Shown here: one piece after another, positions 1 through 5,601 of the stretch
How the letters are laid out: each line of letters starts with the position of its first letter
Position numbering within the stretch: position 1 is the stretch's first letter
NCBI GenBank assembly: GCA_031259905.1
Contig: JAIRKS010000117.1
Span: forward strand, 1 to 5,649
Source of the DNA: Odoribacteraceae bacterium
GTDB lineage: Bacteria; Bacteroidota; Bacteroidia; Bacteroidales; Marinifilaceae
DNA: 5,649 nt
Reading direction: 5' to 3'
Translations under genes and position numbers: made by a program
The notes under the pieces: model-generated
The model's database searches: none
The model's input: the letters and a program-made list of their open reading frames with translations, nothing else
What the model was told of the DNA's origin: nothing

Positions 1-231
1 AGCGATGACGGCGCAGGCAGTAGCGATGACGGCGCAGGCAGTAGCGCTGACGACGGAGGCAGTAGCGCTGACGGCGCAGGCAGTAGCGCCGGCGGCGGAG
101 GCAGTAGCGCTGACGGCGCAGGCAGTAGCGATGACGGCGGAGGCAGTAGCGATGACGGCGGAGGCAGTAAAGACGACGGGGGAGGCAGTGAAGACGACGG
201 GGGAGGCAGTAAAGATGACGGGGTAGGCAGT
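1..231. repeat. 21-bp tandem repeat array, 11 units, continuing past the left edge
   Basis: Eleven consecutive 21-bp units without indels begin at 1, 22, 43, 64, 85, 106, 127, 148, 169, 190 and 211. The commonest form contains GATGACGGCGCAGGCAGT. Units 1 and 2 are identical, as are 4 and 6, and 7 and 8. Units 9-11 (169-231) are a diverged subgroup beginning AAAGA or GAAGA and containing ACGGGGGAGGCAGT or similar. The last six bases, GGCAGT, are invariant. The period is a multiple of three, so several frames stay open: plus frame 1 gives SDDGAGS-type heptads, and minus frames give TACAVIA-, LPAPSSL- or YCLRRHR-type heptads. The minus frames have no ordinary start codon between the parC end and the array. 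The array sits downstream of parC. Copy number is probably variable between strains by slippage, which is inference. Whether it encodes anything is unresolved. Confidence 0.95.
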
Positions 232-357
232 GGCGACGGCGGGGCGTCAGCAGCCGGGGAGGGCGGAGAGGCGGGGCGCCGGGGCGGTGTAACGGATGAT
301 TTCCACGTCGGCGAAACGGGCGACGGGGGCGACGGGAACGGGCGCGGTCACGTTGTT
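232..357. other. Short spacer between parC and the left tandem array
   Basis: This 126-bp GC-rich stretch lies immediately 3' of parC. I see no G/C-rich hairpin followed by a T run on the minus strand, so no intrinsic terminator for the operon can be named here. The transcript may run into the array or be ended by a factor. The only coding-like content is the short frame at 351-247. On the plus strand the sequence repeats GGCGACGGG-like motifs (about 309-340), which make it locally low in complexity. Confidence 0.6.
247..351 (-). pseudogene. Short GTG-initiated frame after parC, possible gene remnant
   Basis: This frame has 34 codons from a GTG, 6 nt after the parC stop, and ends in TGA. It is in the same frame as parC, so it could also be read as a C-terminal extension if the parC TAG were bypassed. 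Nearly all codons end in C or G, as in parC. The middle reads ARFADVEIIRYTAP. From memory this resembles an N-terminal segment of Bacteroidetes dipeptidyl-peptidase III (family M49), which has FAD-x-(Q/E)-IxRYxxPGF. The similarity stops after RYTAP, and the zinc motif HEXXGH and the rest of an M49 protein are absent. The tandem array begins 15 bp beyond the stop. It may be a decayed gene end, an unrelated small peptide, or chance. The assignment is weak. Confidence 0.2.
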
Positions 358-2976
358 CTATTCAAAGTCGAGGGACATTTGCTCGGCGGCGGGGTCTCGC
401 GGGGTTTCCGGTAGAGGCTGGTCGCCGCGCGGGCGATCGCCGTGGAGGGGGGGTGTTTCGTCGAGCGGCAGCGGGTCTATTTCGCGGACGTCCTTGACCT
501 CGTGGTTTGTCAGGCGTTTTCCCCTTGCCCTGAAAGACTTTTCGGCGATGAACTCGGCGGCTTGGATGATTTCCGGCGGGCGGTTGGCCTGCCTCCCGCC
601 GAAGGTGATCTCGAAGCGGGCGCCGGGCTTGTCGCTGAGGCAGACGAGACGCGAGCCGGCGGCGTCGCCGGTGAAGGAGACGATCCTGGAGGATTCCTCG
701 AAGCGGAAGCGTTTCAGGTAGTAGTACTGTTGTTCCGCGTCGAAGACGACGGCCGACCAGACGCGGGCGGGGTCGTGTTTCTCGAGGCGCGCGGGAGCCT
801 CGTCGTAGTGGTTGCCGAGGTCGAAATCGGTGGTGTGGTACGTGCCGTTGGCGTGGACGACGAGCACGCGGTCTTCTCCCTGGAACTCGCCGAGGTATCT
901 CCCGCGGTTGTCGGTGTTGAGGCGCGAGACGTCCTCGTCGATCCATATTTTCCTGCCGCCGAGGGTGGAGACGCCCCTGCGGGCGAGGGAGATCTTGTGG
1001 ACGTCGTTTTTGGTGAGGAGGTTGCCGCGCGTGTCCCTTCCCTTGATGGCGAGGGTGGCGAAGTCGTACTCGAGGAGGAGCTTCTTTAGGCCCGGCTTGG
1101 GCTTGAGGTATATCTTGACGGTCTCGGCCTCGCCGTTCTCGTTGGCGCTGAAGTAGAGGACGCGGGAGGAGGCGGCGCCGGTCGTGACGTTGTATTGCTT
1201 GTCGCGCGTGACACCGGTGACGTTGAAGCGTTTCACGTATGCCGGGCCGAACCTCCCGTCACGGTACGCGACGTTGTAGATCGTCCGCGTGTCGTTTTTC
1301 TTGAAGATGTCCACGTGGAGTATCTCCTTGCCGACGAATAGTTTCTCCGCCACCTTGTGCACGGCGTAGGTGCCGTCCTTGTGGAAGACGATGATCTCGT
1401 CCATGTCCGAACATTCGCGGATGAACTCGTCTTTTTTTAGCCCCGTGCCGATGAAGCCGTCTTCCCTGTTGATGTATAGCTTCTCGTTGGCCACGACGAC
1501 TTTCGCCGCCACGATGTTCTCGAAGCCGCGGATTTCCGTCAGGCGTTCTTTTCCTTTTCCGAACTTGTTTTTGAGGCCCTGGTAGTACTTGATGGTGTAC
1601 GGGATGACGTGACCGATGTCGTGCTTTACCTTTCCCGCCTCGCGTTCCAGGGCGTCGAGGTGCTTGCTCGCCTCGTCCGAGTTGAATTTCAGGATACGCT
1701 TCACGCGGATCTCGAGTAGCTGCCGGATGTCGTCCCCGGTCACGGGCCGCGTCAGGCGCGGTAGGAAGGGGGCGAGGCGTGCCTCCACGTGGCGGGTGAC
1801 GGCCTCCAGCGAGGGGCTTTCCTCGAATTCCTTGTCCTTGTAGATACGTTCCTCGATGAATATTTTCTCGAGCGAGGCGTGGTGCCACGCCGTCTCCAGC
1901 TCGTCGAGACGAATCTGCAACTCCCTCAGGAGGAGGTTTACCGTGTCGTCCACCGACCTTTTGAGGATGCCCGACACCGGCATGAAGCTGGGCTTCTCGT
2001 CCTCGATCACGCAGGCGTTCGGCGAGATGGAGAGCTCGCAATCGGTGAAGGCGTAAAGGGCATCGATCGTCTTGTCCGGCGAGACGCCGGCGGCGAGGTA
2101 GACGAGGATCTCCACGTTCGCGGCCGTGTTATCGTCGATTTTCTTGATCTTGATCTTTCCGCGCTCGTTTGCCCGGAGGATGCTGTCGATGAGCGAGGAG
2201 GTGGTTTTCCCGAAGGGGATCTCGGTGATTTTCAGCAGGCGGTTGTTGGGATCTTTCTCGACGCGCGCGCGCACCTTCACGTTGCCCCCCCTCAGCCCGT
2301 CGTTGTACCTTGTCACGTCGACCAGTCCGCCGGTGGGGAAGTCCGGGTAGAGGACGAATTCCTCGTGGCGAAGGTAGGCGATGCACGCGTCGATCAACTC
2401 GTTGAAGTTGTGCGGTAGGATCTTGGAGGCCAGCCCGACGGCGATCCCCTCCACGCCCTGGGCCAGTAGCAGGGGGAATTTCACGGGGAGGGTTACCGGC
2501 TCTTCCTGCCGCCCGTCGTAGGAGGGCTGCCAGCGCGTGGTCTTGGGGTTGAAGACCACGTCCAGCGCGAACTTGGAGAGGCGCGCCTCGATGTACCGCG
2601 GCGCCGCCGCCGAGTCGCCCGTGAGGATGTTCCCCCAGTTTCCCTGGCAGTCGACGAGGAGATCCTTCTGCCCGAGTTGCACGAGCGCGTCGCCGATGGA
2701 CGCGTCGCCGTGCGGGTGATACTGCATGGTGTGGCCGATGATGTTTGCCACCTTGTTGTACCTCCCGTCGTCCAGCTGCTTCATGGCATGGAGGATGCGG
2801 CGCTGGACGGGCTTCAACCCGTCGTCCACGTAAGGGACGGCGCGCTCCAGGATGACGTACGACGCGTAGTCGAGAAACCACCGCTGGAACATTCCCGACA
2901 AGTGCTGGATGGAACGCATACCGCCGTTTTCCCCCTCTTCCCGCGGGAAGTTCTCGTTTTCGTTTAAATCGCTCAT
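358..2976 (-). CDS. parC: DNA topoisomerase IV subunit A (ParC)
   Basis: This is the 872-aa DNA breakage-reunion subunit of topoisomerase IV. With ParE it passes one duplex through another to decatenate replicated chromosomes. The cleavage core spans about residues 25-490. It contains KPVQRRIL (55-62), the quinolone-region segment QYHPHGDASIGDAL (85-98) and the catalytic pair Arg127-Tyr128 in APRYIEARLSK. It continues through FPTGG (213-217) and NTAANVEILVYLAAG (283-297). Residues about 500-825 form the C-terminal beta-pinwheel. A canonical GyrA box (QRRGGRG) is lacking; the comparable place is ARRGVSTLGGRK (665-676), which argues for ParC over GyrA. The tail (about 830-872) is charged and proline-rich and ends MSLDFE. 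Length and ending suit Bacteroidales ParC. The ATG at 2976 is the first start after the parE stop, 3 nt away, implying translational coupling. The residue matching E. coli ParC Ser80 is Ala92, and the Glu84 equivalent is Asp96. Confidence 0.95.
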   Translation of the reverse strand: MSDLNENENFPREEGENGGMRSIQHLSGMFQRWFLDYASYVILERAVPYVDDGLKPVQRRILHAMKQLDDGRYNKVANIIGHTMQYHPHGDASIGDALVQLGQKDLLVDCQGNWGNILTGDSAAAPRYIEARLSKFALDVVFNPKTTRWQPSYDGRQEEPVTLPVKFPLLLAQGVEGIAVGLASKILPHNFNELIDACIAYLRHEEFVLYPDFPTGGLVDVTRYNDGLRGGNVKVRARVEKDPNNRLLKITEIPFGKTTSSLIDSILRANERGKIKIKKIDDNTAANVEILVYLAAGVSPDKTIDALYAFTDCELSISPNACVIEDEKPSFMPVSGILKRSVDDTVNLLLRELQIRLDELETAWHHASLEKIFIEERIYKDKEFEESPSLEAVTRHVEARLAPFLPRLTRPVTGDDIRQLLEIRVKRILKFNSDEASKHLDALEREAGKVKHDIGHVIPYTIKYYQGLKNKFGKGKERLTEIRGFENIVAAKVVVANEKLYINREDGFIGTGLKKDEFIRECSDMDEIIVFHKDGTYAVHKVAEKLFVGKEILHVDIFKKNDTRTIYNVAYRDGRFGPAYVKRFNVTGVTRDKQYNVTTGAASSRVLYFSANENGEAETVKIYLKPKPGLKKLLLEYDFATLAIKGRDTRGNLLTKNDVHKISLARRGVSTLGGRKIWIDEDVSRLNTDNRGRYLGEFQGEDRVLVVHANGTYHTTDFDLGNHYDEAPARLEKHDPARVWSAVVFDAEQQYYYLKRFRFEESSRIVSFTGDAAGSRLVCLSDKPGARFEITFGGRQANRPPEIIQAAEFIAEKSFRARGKRLTNHEVKDVREIDPLPLDETPPLHGDRPRGDQPLPETPRDPAAEQMSLDFE

Positions 2977-2979
2977 GTG

Positions 2980-4806
2980 TTAGTCTTTCTCGATGTACAG
3001 GTTCTCGATGATGAACTCTTGCCGTTCGGCCGTGTTCTTCCCCATGTAATAGGAGAGGATGGCCTCGATGGAGTCTTGCCGCGTCACGCGCACCGGCTCG
3101 AGGCGGATATCCTTCCCGATGAAGTGCTTGAACTCGTCGGGAGAGATCTCCCCCAGCCCCTTGAAGCGGGTAATCTCCGGCTTCGGGCCTAATTTCCTGA
3201 TGGCTTTTTCCCGCTCGGACTCGTTGTAGCAGTAGCGCGTCTCCTTCTTGTCTCGCACGCGGAACAGCGGGGTCTGGAGCATGTAAAGATGCCCGGCCCG
3301 CACGAGGTCGGGGAAAAATTGCAGGAAGAACGTCAACAAGAGCAGCCGGATATGCATCCCGTCCACGTCGGCGTCCGTCGCCACGATCACGTTATTATAC
3401 CGCAACCCCTCCAGCCCGTCCTCGATATTCAGGGCGGCTTGCAGGAGGTTGAACTCCTCGTTCTCGTAGACGATCTTTTTCGTCAAGCCGTGCGTGTTGA
3501 GCGGCTTCCCGCGGAGGCTGAAGACGGCTTGCGTGTTCACGTCGCGGGATTTGGTGATCGACCCGCTGGCCGAGTCTCCCTCGGTGATAAAGATCGAGGA
3601 GGCGCGTTTCAACTCGTGGTTGTCGCCGTAGTGCACGCGGCAATCGCGCAACTTCCTGTTGTGCAGGCTTACCTGCTTGGCCCTTTCCCGCGCGATCTTC
3701 TGCACGCCGGCCATCGCTTTCCGCTCTTTCTCCGCCTCGACGATCTTTTGCAGCAGCAACTCGGCGGTGTCGGGATTCCGGTGGAGGTAGTTGTCCAGCT
3801 CCCTGGACACGAAGTCCATGATGAAGTTGCGCACGGGAGGCCCGCCCGGGGCGATGTCCCTCGAACCGAGCTTTGTCTTGGTCTGCGACTCGAACATGGG
3901 ATCTTGCACCTTGATACTGATCGCCGCGATGATCGAGGTGCGGATGTCCGTCAGCTCCAGGTCGCGCTTGTAAAACTCGCGGACGGTCTTCCCCACCGCC
4001 TCGCGAAACGCCGCGAGGTGCGTTCCTCCTTGCGTGGTATGCTGCCCGTTAACGAAGGCGTAATACTCCTCGCCGTACTGCCTCCCGTGCGTCATGGCCA
4101 TCTCGATGTCGTGCCCCTTGAGATGGATGATGGGATACAGGCCCTCCCCGCTCATGTTCTCGACGAGCAGGTCGTGCAGCCCGCGCTTCGAGTAAAGCTT
4201 CTGCTCGTTGAAGAGAATCGTCAGCCCGGAGTTCAGGAAGACGTAATTCTTGAGCATCGACTCGAGGTATTCCATGATGTAGTGGTAGTTCCCGAACAAC
4301 TCCTTGTCGGCCATGAACGTCACGAGCGTGCCGTTCGGCTCGCTCGTGGTCGTCACGCCGCTGTCCTCGTCAAGCCCGCCGCGGGTAAACCGCGCGCCAC
4401 GCGTCTCCCCGTCGCGGAATGACCGTATGATGAACGTCTCCGAGAGAGCGTTGACGGCCTTGATACCGACGCCGTTCAGCCCGACGGATTTCTTGAACGC
4501 CGCCGAGTCGTATTTAGCGCCCGTGTTCATCTTCGACGCGACGTCGACGAGCTTCCCCAGGGGAATGCCGCGACCGAAATCGCGAACGCTAACCGCGCGT
4601 TCTTCCACGCGTATCACGATCTCGTCCCCGGCGCCCATAGCGAACTCGTCGATGGAATTGTCGACGACCTCTTTCACGAGCACGTAGATCCCGTCATCGG
4701 GCGCCGTCCCGTCCCCCAGCTTCCCGATGTACATGCCGGGCCTTAGCCGGACGTGTTCCCTCCAGTCGAGCGTGCGAATATTTTCTTCCGAGTAGTTCTC
4801 TACCAT
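2980..4806 (-). CDS. parE: DNA topoisomerase IV subunit B (ParE)
   Basis: This is the ATPase subunit of topoisomerase IV, 608 aa from the chosen start. Numbered from there, the GHKL ATP-binding fold has EVVDNSIDE (Glu46 general base, Asn50 for Mg), DFGRGIP (Asp76) and GLNGVGIKAVNALS (109-122). The transducer follows, with TQGGTH (258-263) and the QTKTKLGS lysine loop (308-315). The Toprim domain has EGDSASG (Glu409) and the metal-binding DADVDG (Asp478, 480, 482). RFKGLGEISPDEF (547-559) is also typical. There is no extra insertion of the kind seen in some proteobacterial GyrB. I chose ATG 4806 (MVENYSEENIRTLDW) because family members begin about there. The longer frame from GTG 4845 would read through the promoter element at 4827-4834. 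The gene is first in the operon and ends with TAA 3 nt before parC. Confidence 0.95.
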   Translation of the reverse strand: MVENYSEENIRTLDWREHVRLRPGMYIGKLGDGTAPDDGIYVLVKEVVDNSIDEFAMGAGDEIVIRVEERAVSVRDFGRGIPLGKLVDVASKMNTGAKYDSAAFKKSVGLNGVGIKAVNALSETFIIRSFRDGETRGARFTRGGLDEDSGVTTTSEPNGTLVTFMADKELFGNYHYIMEYLESMLKNYVFLNSGLTILFNEQKLYSKRGLHDLLVENMSGEGLYPIIHLKGHDIEMAMTHGRQYGEEYYAFVNGQHTTQGGTHLAAFREAVGKTVREFYKRDLELTDIRTSIIAAISIKVQDPMFESQTKTKLGSRDIAPGGPPVRNFIMDFVSRELDNYLHRNPDTAELLLQKIVEAEKERKAMAGVQKIARERAKQVSLHNRKLRDCRVHYGDNHELKRASSIFITEGDSASGSITKSRDVNTQAVFSLRGKPLNTHGLTKKIVYENEEFNLLQAALNIEDGLEGLRYNNVIVATDADVDGMHIRLLLLTFFLQFFPDLVRAGHLYMLQTPLFRVRDKKETRYCYNESEREKAIRKLGPKPEITRFKGLGEISPDEFKHFIGKDIRLEPVRVTRQDSIEAILSYYMGKNTAERQEFIIENLYIEKD

Positions 4807-4826
4807 ACCTTTATTTTTGACCCGGG

Positions 4827-4857
4827 CAAAAATAGACATAATCACCCGGAATCACAA
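4827..4857 (-). promoter_or_regulatory. Bacteroidota-type promoter of the parE-parC operon
   Basis: On the minus strand TATTTTTG (4834-4827) matches the Bacteroidota -7 consensus TAnnTTTG exactly. A TTG (4857-4855) lies 20 bp upstream as the -33 element. Initiation a few bases after the -7 box would leave a leader of roughly 13-16 nt before the ATG at 4806. The leader is A-rich (CAAAAATAAAGGT) with no properly spaced Shine-Dalgarno site, as is usual in this phylum. The transcription start has not been measured; its position is inferred. Confidence 0.7.
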
Positions 4858-5119
4858 CCCGACGGGAAGACGCTAACCCGCTTCCCCTCCCCGCTTTCCC
4901 TCCCGCCGGGCGCTTCCCCCTCCTTTTCAAACACCCCCCGAAAAAAAACGCGCTTTAGCGAACGGGCGGGCGGCGAAAAGAAAACAACCACTATTGATTT
5001 TATCCGGGAAACAAAATACTTTCGCGAGAAACAGTTCAAAACAACCAACAACACCAACCGGAATGAAAACCAACACCACGCGATACAACACCACACGAGA
5101 ACGCCACCCCGCCTCCCGT
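4858..5119. other. Low-complexity non-coding region upstream of the parE promoter
   Basis: No gene is supported here. About 4876-4928 is a plus-strand pyrimidine tract (runs such as CTTCCCCTCCCC and GCTTCCCCCTCCTTTT). An A8 run lies at 4941-4948, next to the short inverted repeat CGCTTTAGCG (4951-4960). On the minus strand this is a weak 4-bp stem followed by eight T, too small to call a terminator. Positions about 5030-5100 are strikingly C/A-rich (for example CAACCAACAACACCAACC) with almost no T. An 84-aa minus frame across 5096-4842 has no family signature, is rich in Phe, Val and Cys, and overlaps the promoter, so I do not call it. Confidence 0.7.
4994..5024 (+). promoter_or_regulatory. 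Candidate rightward promoter before the right tandem array
   Basis: TTG (4994-4996), a 20-bp spacer and TACTTTCG (5017-5024) resemble the Bacteroidota TTG/TAnnTTTG arrangement with one mismatch in the -7 box (TTCG for TTTG). If active, it would transcribe the composite array, and the next ATG is at 5063. The same octamer TACTTTCG recurs inside the array at 5194-5201. That weakens the case for a specific promoter and suggests a shared repeat motif instead. Confidence 0.25.
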
Positions 5120-5497
5120 GAATATCGCCCGGTGACCCCAGGAAATCACCCGGTGACCCCCGAAACTTCCCCGATGCCCGTGAAATGTCAGCTTACTTTC
5201 GACGAAAGTAACCTCACTTTCGACGAAAGTAACCTCACTCTCGACGAAAGTAACCTCACTTTCGACGAAAGTAACCTCACATTCCCGGAGCATTGGGAGA
5301 CTTTCCCGGGGCATCGGGCAACTTTCCCGGGGCATTGGGAGACTTTCCCGGGGCATTGGGAATCTTTCGTGGAGCATTGGGAAACTTGCTCGGAACATTG
5401 GGAAACTTGCCCGGAGCATTGGGAGACTTCCGCGGAATACCGGGCAACATTCGGAGAGTACCGGGTAACATTTTCCGGGCGTCGGGCAACGCGGGGA
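5120..5497. repeat. Composite 21-bp tandem repeat array, 18 units
   Basis: Eighteen 21-bp units run in unbroken phase, starting at 5120 and every 21 bp to 5477. Units 1-2 share CCCGGTGACCCC (5128-5139 and 5149-5160). Unit 3 is transitional. Units 4-8 (5183-5287) share AACCTCACTTTCGAC and GAAAGT. Units 9-15 (5288-5434) share CATTGGGAGACTTTCCCG with substitutions. Units 16-18 (5435-5497) are degenerate, with TACCGGGCAACATTC-like content. The core ACTTTC sits at the same offset (bases 13-18) in both main subfamilies, so they probably descend from one unit. The only long ATG-initiated frame is 5063-5506 (147 aa, heptads such as ESNLTFD and EHWETFP). Its variation is not concentrated at third codon positions, so I treat the array as non-coding unless expression is shown. 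Confidence 0.93.
5193..5272. promoter_or_regulatory. Four helically phased dyad-symmetric sites
   Basis: Each junction between neighbouring units of the AACCTC subfamily creates ACTTTCG-A-CGAAAGT, a 15-bp inverted repeat with 7-bp arms. The centres are at 5202, 5223, 5244 and 5265, exactly 21 bp apart. The first is extended to a perfect 19-bp dyad, TTACTTTCGACGAAAGTAA (5193-5211). The third has one arm mismatch (ACTCTCG). In RNA each could form a 6-bp stem with a GAC loop. In DNA a spacing of two helical turns would place four dimer-binding sites on one face. Operator function is inferred only; no binding protein is identifiable in the window. Confidence 0.45.
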
Positions 5498-5549
5498 GGC
5501 GCTTGACGCGGGTCGCGGGAAGATGGTAGAATGTTTTTTTCAAAAAGAT

Positions 5550-5580
5550 TTTGTTCGCTTACATTCTCCCTCTATATTCG
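5550..5580 (+). promoter_or_regulatory. Probable promoter of the rightward gene
   Basis: TTTG (5550-5553), a 19-bp spacer and TATATTCG (5573-5580) fit the Bacteroidota -33/-7 pattern TTTG/TAnnTTTG, with one mismatch in the -7 box. The box ends 21 nt before the ATG at 5602, almost the same distance as at parE (20 nt). The leader is again A-rich (GAATAAACGTTAAAAGA). The sequence upstream is AT-rich, with T7 (5534-5540) and A5 (5542-5546) runs. Confidence 0.5.
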
Positions 5581-5601
5581 CGGCGAATAAACGTTAAAAG
5601 A

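Noticed and set aside
1..414. Plus-strand frame 1, open with SDDGAGS heptads
   Set aside because: It would look like a Gly/Ser linker, but it runs antisense into the parC end. Its first-position G bias in that part is the shadow of parC third positions, and no downstream domain follows before the stop at 412-414.
296..1089. Plus-strand open frames antisense to the parC 3' end
   Set aside because: They are shadows of the parC codon bias, with low-complexity products and no family signature.
3289..4422. 377-aa open frame antisense to parE
   Set aside because: It lies wholly opposite parE, which has complete catalytic motifs. Its composition reflects the complement of GC-ending codons, and it has no recognisable domain.
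4941..4960. Intrinsic terminator on the minus strand
   Set aside because: The inverted repeat CGCTTTAGCG gives only a 4-bp stem before the T8 run. No minus-strand gene lies upstream of it in the window.
4842..5096. 84-aa minus-strand open frame upstream of parE
   Set aside because: It overlaps the parE promoter, has odd Phe/Val/Cys-rich composition, and shows no motif or start context.
5288..5434. G-quadruplex-forming repeats
   Set aside because: G runs of three or four occur (GGGG, then CATT, then GGG), but alternate gaps of about ten bases exceed ordinary loop lengths.
5120..5497. CRISPR array
   Set aside because: Units are contiguous 21-bp direct repeats with no unique spacers, and no cas genes are present.
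5277..5543. Minus-strand NAPGKSP and MLRASFP heptad frames over the right array
   Set aside because: They arise because a stop-free 21-bp unit is open in several frames. There is no promoter or leader on that strand, and no non-repeat domain.
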